NCBI RefSeq assembly: GCF_011745365.1
Contig: NW_024468910.1
Location: 3,252,068 to 3,316,067 of the forward strand
Length of the DNA: 64,000 bases
Origin: Cryphonectria parasitica EP155
Taxonomy: Eukaryota > Ascomycota > Sordariomycetes > Diaporthales > Cryphonectriaceae
Direction: 5' to 3'
Shown: in pieces, positions 1 through 15,578 of the stretch
Layout: each line of letters opens with the position of its first letter
How positions within the stretch are numbered: position 1 is the stretch's first letter
The notes under the pieces: generated by a model
Databases searched by the model: none
What the model saw: only the letters and a program-made list of their open reading frames with translations
Told to the model about the DNA's origin: nothing
Made by a program: the position numbers and the translations under genes

Positions 1-1014
1 CCCGAGCCTGAAGAGCCTGAGGGATGCGCTGCAGAAGAAGGTGGACGAGTTCGACGCCAAGAACATCATCAAGATCGGACGGACACACCTGCAGGACGCC
101 ACTCCGCTGACCCTGGCGCAGGAGTTCTCTGGGTACGTGGCCCAACTGGACTTTGGCATCCAGAGGGTTGAGTCCAGCCTGCCAGCCCTGCGACAGCTGG
201 CGCAGGGAGGCACCGCCGTGGGCACTGGCATCAACACTTTCCAGGGTTTTGCCGAGGCCATCGCCGAGGAGGTCTCCAAGATGACGGGCACCAAGTTCGA
301 GACGGCACCCAACAAGTTTGAGGCTTTGGCCGCCCACGACGCTGTCGTGCAGTCGCATGGCTGCCTCAACACCCTCGCCGCCTCGCTCACCAAGATCGCC
401 CAGGACATCCGATACCTCGGCAGCGGGCCCCGTTGCGGCCTGGGCGAGCTGATCCTGCCCGAGAACGAGCCTGGCTCTAGCATCATGCCCGGCAAGGTCA
501 ACCCGACCCAGTGTGAAGCTCTGACGATGGTGTGCGCCCAGGTCATGGGCAACAACGTCGCCTGCACCATCGGCGGCATGAACGGCCAGTTTGAGCTGAA
601 TGTGTACAAGCCCCTGGTCATCCGCAACCTGCTCCACAGCATTCGCCTGCTGTCTGACGGCATGCGTTCGTTCGAGAAGAACCTGGTCGCCGGTCTGCAG
701 GCCAACGAGGAAAAGATCTCCAGCATCATGAAGGAATCGTAAGTTGTTTCTTCCTTCCTTCCTCCGCTTAGCTATATAATGCAGTTGGCAGCCCGAGTGT
801 TTGTGCTAACGAATGGGGCCCTAGTCTCATGCTTGTGACCTGCCTGAACCCCAAGATCGGCTACGACATGGCCAGCAAGGTTGCCAAGAATGCCCACAAG
901 AAGGGCCTGACCCTCAAGGCGTCTGCCCTGGAGCTGAACGCCCTGACTGAGGATGAGTTTGACAGCCTCGTCAAGCCTGAGCTCATGGTCGGCCCCTCAG
1001 CTTACAAGGGATGA
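1..1014 (+). CDS. FUM1: Fumarate hydratase (class II), 5'-truncated by window edge
   Basis: Catalyses reversible hydration of fumarate to malate in the TCA cycle; fungal enzymes of this type act in mitochondria and cytosol. The frame is open from base 2. Exon 2-738 ends in TC before GTAAGT. The intron is 739-824 and the last exon is 825-1014, with phase 2 closing correctly. The lyase-1 signature [11 protein letters not shown] is encoded near 472-505, and the upstream [16 protein letters not shown] segment is the conserved substrate-side loop of this family. The C-terminal exon encodes the usual small domain ending in SAYKG. The N-terminal part, including any mitochondrial presequence, lies outside the window. 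Family assignment is very secure. Confidence 0.97.
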
Positions 1015-1826
1015 TGATCATCATCAAGCAGTGTATTGTGGTTCAGCGAAATGTCATAGAATTTGTACGAGAAAAATCTAAATAGGACCTGGAGCAGTGC
1101 CTACCTTTTACACTACATTCTGCTTTCCAAGCATGCCTTGTACAGCACAGTGACATCACAGACTCTTTTTTTCCCCTTTCTTTCTCTATTCTTCATTCAC
1201 TTCCGTCCTATAGAGCATGTCTGGTTGGTTGCTACGAAGGTTATGTATATATAAGAAACCATCCCTATGTAGGATATTTTGTCCAGGGGGCTTTTGATGT
1301 CCCATGCCTACTACTCACAGCTAGCTATACATAGAACCATTGCTCTGTCAATCTGCAACTCTTTCCCTTATGTACGCCACATGTGGCTTGTGGTGAATGA
1401 CGATTTTAGTCAGGAACGGGGCTTTTTGGGCGAATCGGAGTCTACGGCTGGTTCGGCAGGGGAACCCCCCACTTTGGGGCTTCTGCTTTGTCTTGGGAAA
1501 GTTGGAGTCCCAACGCAATTTCTCTCGACAAGCCCCTCAGCGTTCACTGCTACCTCAGCCTTCTTTCTTGTCCTGGGCCCCCCACCTCTCTCTCTCTCTC
1601 CCTCTGTGTCTTCTTCCAACCGAATACCCCGGCACCTAAGGCTCTGTCTCTTGTCTTTATCATTATCTTCGCTTTTCCCTCTTCCTTCCTTTCAACCACA
1701 CTTCTCGAGGCTTTCCCGGCGACAAGTCCTCTTGAATCGTCACCAGATCACGACATTTTTTTTGTTTTGTTTAGTACGACCATAATCAATAGTCAGTACG
1801 AAGGTGTAATCTCGAAGCCCAACATC
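1015..1826. other. Intergenic, FUM1 3' end to SER2 5' leader
   Basis: No gene is supported here. The last 250 bases are strongly pyrimidine-rich, including a CT-repeat at about 1586-1602, which is typical of a fungal transcription-start region and leader for the downstream gene. The frame of the downstream gene stays open upstream of its first ATG but offers no earlier ATG. Confidence 0.6.
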
Positions 1827-3287
1827 ATGTCGAGCCCCACCACCCGCCCAGCTATGACCCGACCTCGTCTCGACTCCTCCAGGAAGAGCAGCTCGTACCT
1901 GCAGGAGTTCCAGCAGTACCGGCCGCCCAACAAGCCCGAGAGCCACTTTGGCATCGACACCGTCGTCGAGGATGTCCCTGGAGCTCCTGCGTCGTCTGCG
2001 GCCACGCCCCCCAACTCCACGTCCCCTCTCTACTACAGGGGCGTCCCCTCGGCCGACAATCCTCCCAAGGTCGTCGACGGCCTGAGCCACGACCTCTCGC
2101 ATCCCAACTGCGCCCCACCCCGGGGACAGTCGTCAAGCAGGCTGATCGCGACGCTCTTCTACAAGACCAAGTCGCAGCGCGTCTCGAACAATGCCGTGCC
2201 CTCGCCCCAGAAGCCCTCGTCGCCCCAACCCGGTGCGGTGATATCTGAAGGGTCTGACATCCCCGCCAATATGGCCCCTACGACCGACCCCTCGACCTTC
2301 CCCCTCGAGCCGCCCGCCGCCGAGCCCGAACCCCTCGACCACCTCTACGGCTCGTATATCTCGCCGCTGTGCATCACCTCGTTCCTGCACCTCACATCCA
2401 GCTTTCCGCTGCCGCCAGGGTCCGACAACATGACCTCGGCGCACAGGTGCCTCGACAGCTCGGAGCACCCCCTCGTGGTGGAGCTCACGCTCTCGCCCGC
2501 GCCCGCGCCGTCGTATCTGTCGCTCGCGGACTTGCGCAAGCACGAGCTCATCTATCGTTTCGAGCGCGAGTGGAACGTCGACGTGGCGCTGCAGCCCGAC
2601 CTGCTCTGGCGGCGCCATCCACGCCTGGTGGTGTTCGATATGGACTCGACACTGATCACGCAAGAGGTCATCGACTTGCTGGCAGCGACGATCCGCGACC
2701 CGCCTGACCTGGCGGCCAAGGTGGCGGACATCACGCACCGGGCCATGCTGGGCGAGCTGCAGTTTGAGAGCGCGTTCCGCGAGAGGGTGGCGCTGCTGAA
2801 GGGGTTGTCCGAGACCATCTTCACGGAGCTGAGGGCGGTGCTGGACGTGACCAAGGGCGTACGGCCGCTGCTCAAGGCGCTGAAGAGGCTGGGGGTGCGC
2901 ACGGCGGTGCTGAGCGGGGGCTTCCAGCCGCTGACGAGCTGGCTGGCGTCGGAGCTGGGGATTGACCACGCGCACGCGAATGAGGTGGTGATAGAGGGCG
3001 GGCGGCTGACGGGCGAGGTCAAGGGCACGATTGTCGGGCGGGAGAGGAAGGCAGAGCTGCTGCAGGAGATTGCCAAGAAGGATGGCATCGACCTGCGCCA
3101 GGTGGTGGCTGTGGGAGACGGGGCCAATGACCTGAAGATGATGGCGACTGCGGGCCTGGGCGTGGCGTGGAACGCGAAGCCCAGGGTGCAGATGGAGGCC
3201 GGGGCGAGGCTGAACGGGGAGAGCCTGTTGGATCTGCTCTATCTCTTTGGATTCACAAGGGAGGAGATCGATACGCTGACTGCATAA
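1827..3287 (+). CDS. SER2: Phosphoserine phosphatase (SerB type, HAD superfamily)
   Basis: Dephosphorylates 3-phosphoserine, the last step of serine biosynthesis, in the cytosol. It is a single exon of 486 residues. The first ATG is at 1827; the frame is open upstream but without ATG. The HAD nucleophile motif FDMDST sits at residues 270-275 (D271 nucleophile, D273 acid/base). Further on come the SGGF motif, the conserved lysine region and GDGANDLKMM, the Mg-binding motif. Residues about 160-265 resemble the N-terminal regulatory domain seen before the HAD core in fungal SerB proteins. The first 140 residues are Ser/Pro-rich and probably disordered. This is longer than the compact yeast Ser2 (about 310 residues), as is usual in filamentous fungi. 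A long antisense open frame over this gene reflects codon bias only. Confidence 0.95.
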   Translation: MSSPTTRPAMTRPRLDSSRKSSSYLQEFQQYRPPNKPESHFGIDTVVEDVPGAPASSAATPPNSTSPLYYRGVPSADNPPKVVDGLSHDLSHPNCAPPRGQSSSRLIATLFYKTKSQRVSNNAVPSPQKPSSPQPGAVISEGSDIPANMAPTTDPSTFPLEPPAAEPEPLDHLYGSYISPLCITSFLHLTSSFPLPPGSDNMTSAHRCLDSSEHPLVVELTLSPAPAPSYLSLADLRKHELIYRFEREWNVDVALQPDLLWRRHPRLVVFDMDSTLITQEVIDLLAATIRDPPDLAAKVADITHRAMLGELQFESAFRERVALLKGLSETIFTELRAVLDVTKGVRPLLKALKRLGVRTAVLSGGFQPLTSWLASELGIDHAHANEVVIEGGRLTGEVKGTIVGRERKAELLQEIAKKDGIDLRQVVAVGDGANDLKMMATAGLGVAWNAKPRVQMEAGARLNGESLLDLLYLFGFTREEIDTLTA

Positions 3288-3480
3288 GGGAGGACAAGGC
3301 CCCTTAACTCGGGCGTCTTTGCACAGGAAGCAAGCATTCAAGCTCTTGTTTCTTTCTCTTTTCTTTCAAAAGACTTTCAGACTTGGGCCGTCTCTCTGTA
3401 CCGCACTAATACTGAAATATGTATGCCATGCATACAGTCTACATACTTACCCTTGTTGCTAAGAGTAGTTGTAAAGATAG

Positions 3481-3513
3481 CACCAGCACCAGCACCAGCA
3501 CCAGCAGCACCAG
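3481..3513. repeat. CACCAG tandem repeat
   Basis: Four perfect CACCAG units, then CAG and one further CACCAG. It lies in the 3' region of the phosphoserine phosphatase gene and is not in a supported coding frame. Confidence 0.85.
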
Positions 3514-4204
3514 CGGTAAGGTCCAACGGCATTCATTGATATATGAGGACGAGAAGAGGAAAAATTCAATAAACAAGTTCATGAAAAGAAAGAAAAAAAA
3601 AGAAGAAAAAGTTAATGCGGCAGGAGGTGCAAAGCAGAAGGAGAGGGAACAAGCGAAGGAGGAACTCCCAATGGTTCAGACCATTTCACGCTTCTCGTCC
3701 CGCCCCGGGCCGGCTACGGAACAGGACCCGTCATCGCGTGAGTACTTGGTGCAACCCACAGCAAATCTACGACCTTCTCTTTACTCCTATGCTTGTCCCT
3801 GGTTGCACATGGATCCGAAATAGCCTGTCTTGTGGTTGACTTTGCTGTGAGGACCAGCAGTATAATTTTGTTTCTTGTTGTTTTTCTTTCTCTTCTGCTT
3901 CATCATTGCTCAATGAAGAATACGGGCCAGGGATGAGAAGGAATAATAAGTCGCAGAGCCAGTCAATTGATCAATGTTTTCTTATCTCGGTGAGGTCTTG
4001 CGCCGTTGCGCAGGCGCGGATGCGAATCTACTGCCACATGCCACGGCACATGAATCATCCATGCCTGCCCGTTCTCACCTTCACCCTCACCTTCTCGATA
4101 AATAATTACTGCTTGATGATTTATTTATAACAGATCTGGCTCGGTCCTTAAGATATCAATGTATACAATAAGCTACGCACAAAGCTACTAGCCACACACA
4201 CACG

Positions 4205-4250
4205 CTTTCTTTTTCTTTTTCTTCTTCTTCTTCCTTTCTTCCTCTGAGAC
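4205..4250 (+). promoter_or_regulatory. Pyrimidine-rich tract upstream of GNAT gene
   Basis: An almost uninterrupted T/C tract ends about 110 bases before the ATG at 4358. CT-rich tracts near transcription starts are common in filamentous fungi. The role as a core promoter element is inferred from position only. Confidence 0.4.
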
Positions 4251-4357
4251 GATCAATCTCTCAAATCTTCCTCTTGTTGGTCTCTTCACCCAACCAAAAA
4301 CCCAATCCCATCCCTCACCCCCTTCACAAAAGCCCAGCGGCCCCTCCCCTTTCCATC

Positions 4358-5038
4358 ATGGGCTCCATCACCACCCCACCCCCAGGCACGACGCCCAAAG
4401 CAGCCACCGCCCCAACCTTCTCAATCCGCAAAGCCACCCTCCAAGACGCAGAACAGATCGCCGCTCTCGGCGCCGCCGTCTTCACGCACACCTTCAAGGA
4501 GTCCGGGTGCACGGCTCAACAGCTCCGGTCCTACCTTGACGAGGCGTACACGGTGGCCGCCATCCGAGCCACGCTTACGAGCCCGGCGCAGGACACGCTT
4601 GTGGCTACTAGCATCGTCACAGAGGGGAAAGAGAAGGCGGAGAAGGAGAGTGGTGGTACTGGTGATGACGATGACGACGACAATGGCAACGGCAACGGCA
4701 ACAGCAACCAAGAGAAGCTGCTAGGCTTCGCCGTTCTCAACCACACCACCTCCCCCTCCGAGCCAGCCATCGCAGGGTTTCCCCACCCTGTCGAGGTGCA
4801 GCGGCTGTATGTCGACCTCGGCGCACACGGTCGGGGGATCGGGACAGCGCTCATGGCGGCGGTGGAGGAGCTGGCGAAGGCCCAGGGGGGTTATGAAACA
4901 GCCTGGTTGGGGGTCTGGGAGCGGAATTTTCGGGCACAGAAGGTGTATGGACGGTTAGGGTATCGACGGGTCGGGGAGCATGTTTTTGATGTTGGGGGGG
5001 ATGAGCAGACTGATTGGATTATGGTAAAGGCGTTGTGA
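4358..5038 (+). CDS. GNAT-family N-acetyltransferase
   Basis: Predicted acetyl-CoA-dependent acetyltransferase of 226 residues, substrate unknown. The ATG at 4358 (MGSITTPPPG) follows a pyrimidine-rich leader; the frame is open further upstream to an ATG at 4274, but that lies within the presumed leader. The fold begins with FSIRKATLQDAEQIAALG, a typical GNAT strand 1/helix 1. The acetyl-CoA pyrophosphate loop is in motif A, VQRLYVDLGAHGRGIGTALM, and motif B includes ERNFRAQKVYGRLGYRRVGE. Between strands 2 and 4 lies an acidic low-complexity insert (a run of six Asp, then alternating Asn-Gly). It resembles small stand-alone GNAT proteins found widely in ascomycetes. The family is clear; the substrate cannot be read from the sequence. 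Confidence 0.88.
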   Translation: MGSITTPPPGTTPKAATAPTFSIRKATLQDAEQIAALGAAVFTHTFKESGCTAQQLRSYLDEAYTVAAIRATLTSPAQDTLVATSIVTEGKEKAEKESGGTGDDDDDDNGNGNGNSNQEKLLGFAVLNHTTSPSEPAIAGFPHPVEVQRLYVDLGAHGRGIGTALMAAVEELAKAQGGYETAWLGVWERNFRAQKVYGRLGYRRVGEHVFDVGGDEQTDWIMVKAL

Positions 5039-6200
5039 TGGGGGTAGAGAGAGAGACTAGACCTGGGTTGACTTCTTCTTGTATCATGGCGCTGGATAGG
5101 CATTATAGACATGTATATCTTGGGGAGGAGATTGTTGTGAAAGTAGATCACGGGGGGGGGGGGGCGGTTGGTGTTTGTGTACTTGGAAGGTGTTGGGACC
5201 TCAGGTCATGGCACTTGGTGATTTAGTGAAAAGCGGTTGGTCCATAGAGCAATAGCTAATGCTTCGGTAAGAGGACTTGGATATGCAGTCACGGCACTTG
5301 ACTTTGTGAGGACAATAATTATGGTATGTCTCCTGGCAATATTGACACTTGGCTGTTTGGTGGAAACACTCGGCCTTGTATATGACATGGACATTTGGCT
5401 GTTTGGTGAGAGTATCATGAGGTCCGTACGAAAGCCAGGTTCCTTCAAGGAGAACGCTAGGGCTTGTAAGAAGGTCTCGAGAACTCATAGGATGATACTT
5501 AGGACTTCTGGTAAAAAAGCCTTGCGTATATACACTTCAGTTATGACAATTAGGTATTTGGTAGGGGGTGTTGGGCCTTGTAGGAAAAAGTACTAGACCC
5601 TGTAGAAGAGCGCTAGCACTTTCAGAGAGCCGCCAAGCCATCTAGTACAGGCGCTTGCTTCTCTACATGGCAGTTGGGTGTTCTGGGAACGGCATTTGGA
5701 TGTCAGGGAGAAGAGGCTAGATTCTGTAATGACGAGAGCGTTTGGTCATAGAATCATTTATTTCTGGATAGCAGAGCATGGTGGTTGGAGGAGGCGGGCT
5801 TGATATTGAACGCCTTGATGTAAATCGGTGCCTTCTTGGGAAGAGTGGTGGTGGTAAGTCAAGTTGTGCTTAGGTGGCTGCTGGAACCGCACATCATAAA
5901 CCTTGGCTCAGACCCCCGGCACCACGGGCCTAATTTAGAGACTGGTTCGACATTCTCAGGAAATAGAAAAAAGAAAAATTGACATTTTGCTGCTGCAGTA
6001 TACAAAGATATCTATATAAAAGACAGATCACCGCCAGAAATGTACATATATATATATTTATATATATGTTTGTCCCCAAGCTTCACTCAGATCAAGGTTT
6101 ATCCTGCTCTAGGGAACCTTTCTTCTTTCTCCCTCTTTAACCCGTTTTATATCTCTTCGCGCACATAAACAACCCCCCCCCCCCACACACACATCCACAT
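5039..6200. other. Convergent intergenic region with short direct repeats and a possible Cys-rich relic
   Basis: Lies between the 3' ends of the GNAT gene and ATP sulfurylase. It holds a 13-G run (5152-5164), a 12-C run (6173-6184) and two near-identical 19-mers (5344-5362 and 5390-5408). On the minus strand a short Cys/His-rich frame covers about 5250-5420. No intact gene is supported. Confidence 0.5.
5344..5408. repeat. Short direct repeat pair, 46-base period
   Basis: The 19-mer gacacttggctgtttggtg at 5344-5362 recurs with one mismatch at 5390-5408. The surrounding sequence also carries several looser 'acttgg' echoes. No flanking duplication or element structure was seen. Confidence 0.7.
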
Positions 6201-12373
<6,173 letters not shown>

Positions 12374-13190
12374 ATGACAGCAACATCAATGAGCACCACA
12401 GAGACACCAGGCTCTGCAGACGATACAGCCAGATCGCCTTCGATGATGATCTCAGAGCACCTACGCATTGGATGACGGACAGTTACAAGCATGGATTCCT
12501 CAGAGCGCTATGACAAGAGGAAAGCAGCGCATTTCCAATGTGACTAGGACTGCGCGCTCGAGGAGCACTTCTGCGTGCCAGAGCAGCAGCAGCAGCAGCA
12601 GCAAGATGGATGGGTGCCTTCAAGTCATTCTTCATGACCTAGGAGGGCGACCTCGACTTCGAGAATCAGAGCCTGTTCGAAATCTGCGCTGCCGCCGTCA
12701 AGGAGTATACGAGGAGGAACATCAGCCCTACCAATGAGGTGAATTGTTGGCGGAGACCTGCTCCCCAGCCTGCGGGGACGGCGGTATCAGTTCCTCGCCC
12801 TGTCCCACACGACACAGTGGGAGTTTGACAACCCGTCGTGGATTACGTTTACAAAATTTTACCGCTCATGGACACATTCTGACTACGGGAGGTCGGACAA
12901 CGTCGTGTATCAAGTAGGTTAAGGCGTCATGATTGTAAGAATGATGATGACGACGATGGTGATCACGACAATGATGGAGACGAAGACATGATGATTAACT
13001 CGTGCTGGGATACGACGTGAAGTATGGTAGGCCCATGGTATTTCGGTCGCTGTACAACGTGCTGCTACTTTCGGGGCATCGAGATGGCGTCGTGGAGAGG
13101 CTGGGAATCGGGTACATGTTGATGCGATTGGTGCTGCCTGTCGGGAACAGGTTGTGCTGCTCGGGTAAATTTGTAACGGATGACTTGTGA
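12374..13190 (+). pseudogene. Degraded protein-coding gene, possibly HET-domain-related
   Basis: Several plus-strand pieces read like protein but are separated by stops and frame changes. The piece around 12374-12480 begins with an ATG. The piece around 12550-12620 encodes DCALEEHFCVPE and a poly-Gln run. About 12651-12735 encodes LFEICAAAVKEYTRR. About 12743-12922 encodes RRYQFLALSHTTQWEFDNPS and FYRSWTHSDYGRSDNVVYQ. 13002-13190 encodes LYNVLLLSGHRDGVVERLGIG. Between the third and fourth pieces the frame is broken at about 12736-12742. The last piece resembles the C-terminal region of fungal heterokaryon-incompatibility proteins (a 'YxVLLL...RxGxG' pattern); this is a recalled resemblance, not a search result. 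An unusual multi-exon functional gene is not excluded, but in-frame stops argue for a relic. Confidence 0.45.
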
Positions 13191-14189
13191 TTGTTGGTTA
13201 CGGAGATTAATCCTGAGAGAGTTCAAATAAGCATATCAGTGCATAGACAAGCAACTAAACACAGAAGTACTCAAGTAGTTACTCACTCAAACGGCACAAA
13301 TCTCCATATGCAGTACATACAGTACAGGTATACGTCGGATCGCACGTGGATCTCCTGTGTACAAGCAACGCACACCTTTAACTCCCTTTTCCCCACACTC
13401 TCCCTGAAGTTTTAACTTACCAGAAGATGCCCACATTAGCCAAAGCGTACGACAAGAGTAAATCCTCGAACAACATACTCAAATTCAAACAAGATTCTCA
13501 TTTCCATCTTGAAAAACCTAGAGCCGGTGTCCAGATCTGATATCCCGAACACATTCCATGCCTGCCTCCTCTAGTAGCGTCCATCACCAACCAGCAAAAA
13601 GTCTCGGGTCCAGACCCGCCAAAACGATCCGCCGCATTACCATTCCGTTCTCCGTGCCAGGCCATGCTAAGTTAAAACTTCCCGAACAGGGGACCCGCTA
13701 AGCATGGTGGAGGAGGGGTAAAGAAGTGGGCTGCTGTTTACTGTGAGCCGACGGTGACGTGCGTGATGCACACTTCCCCCGCACCCCTCACCTTCATAGT
13801 TCGAGAAGAGAAACTCTTTTATAGTGCTGGAAGGGACCAGGAGGAGGAGAAGAAGGAGATACTACCATTGCCGTAATTCCGCAACTCCGGTTAGACTACT
13901 AGAGCGCGTGTTTGTACTACCATCTCAAAGCGCCTCGTTACCTTCTTGGCTTTAGAAAAGAAAGGTCCCTCTGAATCACCTCCAGACATCCTCAGGACGT
14001 GAGTAGGTTCCAAGTTGCAAGGTCTCTCTTTCGGAATCTTTGTATCACGACTTGCGAGTGAAAGAGCATCGCACAACTGTCACGATTTACGAAGTCAACC
14101 GAGACGAAGACGTACCACCTTTGCCTCGACCTTCATCGCCCTCTTCTTGTTAGCTAGTTCCCTCCCGTCCAGAAGACCCTATCGCAGCC
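13191..14189. other. Upstream region of the dioxygenase gene
   Basis: No gene is supported. It probably contains the promoter and leader of the intradiol dioxygenase gene. I see no recognisable regulatory palindrome. Confidence 0.4.
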
Positions 14190-15381
14190 ATGGCCCCCCA
14201 GGAGGTACAGACACCAGAGCTTCTGGACCTGACCATCGACAACATAACGCCCAATACCATCAAGATCAACAACCAGACAAAGGATGCGCGTCTCAAGTAT
14301 CTCATGGAGCGCCTGGTCACACACCTGCACGACTTTGCGCGCGAGACGCGCCTGAGCACTGAGGAATGGATGGCGGCGCTGGGCTTCCTGGTCCAGTGTG
14401 GACAAATATCCACTGACGTCCGGCATGTACGTTGCATTGGGCTCTTGTTCACAGCACGAGGTTGTGAAAAACACTCGATATTTTCTTTCGTGTAAACTGA
14501 CCACGCGTGCCCTGGGCTCTGCTCTAGGAATTCATTCTTCTTTCCGATGTCCTCGGACTGTCCCTCCTGGTCGACAACATCAACCACCCGAAGCCGCCTC
14601 AAGGCACTGAAGGGTCGGTTCTAGGTCCCTTCCACACCCACGATGCTCCCACGATCGAGAATGGCGCCAGCATGACATCTGACCCAGAAGGTGAGCCGAT
14701 GCTGGCCATCTGCACTATCAAGGACACTTCGGGAAAGCCTATCCAGGGTGTGAAGATCGACATCTGGGAGACGGACAGCAGCGGCCATTACGATGTGCAG
14801 CACTCGGATCGCCAAGAGCCCTCGGAGCGTTGTGTCATGATCTCAGATGAGCAGGGCCGCTTCTTTTTCAAAGGCATCAAGCCAGTCAGCTACCCCATCC
14901 CGCACGACGGCCCTGTAGGGAAGCTATTGGCTCTGCTGGGAAGACACTGTTGGCGGCCGGCACATGTGCATTTCATGTTCCAGAAGGAGGGCTGGGACCA
15001 TCTCATCACGTAAGTCCAGTCCCCGTGTGAGGTCATATATGGAGGTGAATGCTGTTTGTGTGACGGCACTGCATGGGCGGCGTCTCTTGCTGACAGCCAC
15101 CTGGATACAGTGCATTGTATATCCGCGACGATCCATACGAAAAGTCTGATGCCGTATTTGGCGTCAAGAAAAGCCTGGTCATCGATCTCGATAAAGTTGA
15201 CAAGGAGACGGCCAAGGAATACGGTGTGACAGAGGGAAGCTGGTTACTGAAACGAGACTTTGTCCTGATAACCGAGAAAGAGAGCCTGGACCTGCGGGAC
15301 AAACTTGCAGCCGAAGAGCTCAAGAAGCTTGGTCTGAACATGAAGTTGGTGGATCACTTGCCTGTCCCCGACCTTGATTGA
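14190..15381 (+). CDS. Intradiol ring-cleavage dioxygenase, hydroxyquinol 1,2-dioxygenase type
   Basis: Non-haem Fe(III) enzyme that cleaves a catechol-type ring between the two hydroxylated carbons, feeding aromatics into the 3-oxoadipate pathway. Exons 14190-14426, 14528-15009 and 15111-15381 give 329 residues with phases closing. The N-terminal dimerisation/linker domain covers about residues 20-100 (RLKYLMERLVTHLHDFARET). The iron ligands are visible: Y167 in SSGHYD, Y201 in SYPIPHDGPVG, and H225 and H227 in WRPAHVHF. YPIPxDGPVG followed by RHxWRPAHxHF is typical of the hydroxyquinol and catechol 1,2-dioxygenases. I favour hydroxyquinol because of overall resemblance, but the exact substrate is inferred. 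No other aromatic-catabolic gene lies beside it; the CoA ligase at 40 kb is too far to argue for a cluster. Confidence 0.93.
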
Positions 15382-15578
15382 GAGTTTGGTATAGGGCTGC
15401 ACCCCAAGATCTTGAGCGCTCTGTGTGTAGCGCCACCCGTTATAGGTACTCGGGAATGATGACTACGCATCACTGAGGGTTGTCGATGTCCACCACTTGA
15501 CCGAGGTCATGAGTCACGATGGAAGACCAAGTTCCAAGCGGTCATGAGGCCAGTGATGTGTTCTGCTGCTTGCTGTCT

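Larger units (their letters stand above)
3288..4357. other. Intergenic, SER2 to GNAT gene
   Basis: No gene is supported. It contains a CACCAG hexamer repeat at 3481-3513, an A/G-rich stretch around 3550-3615 and a pyrimidine tract just before the next gene. Short open frames here lack codon-bias or family support. Confidence 0.5.

Noticed and set aside
2133..3341. 402-codon open frame antisense to phosphoserine phosphatase
   Set aside because: It is the complement of a GC-rich, strongly biased coding sequence. It has Arg/Gln/His-rich composition, no domain, and overlaps a certain gene entirely.
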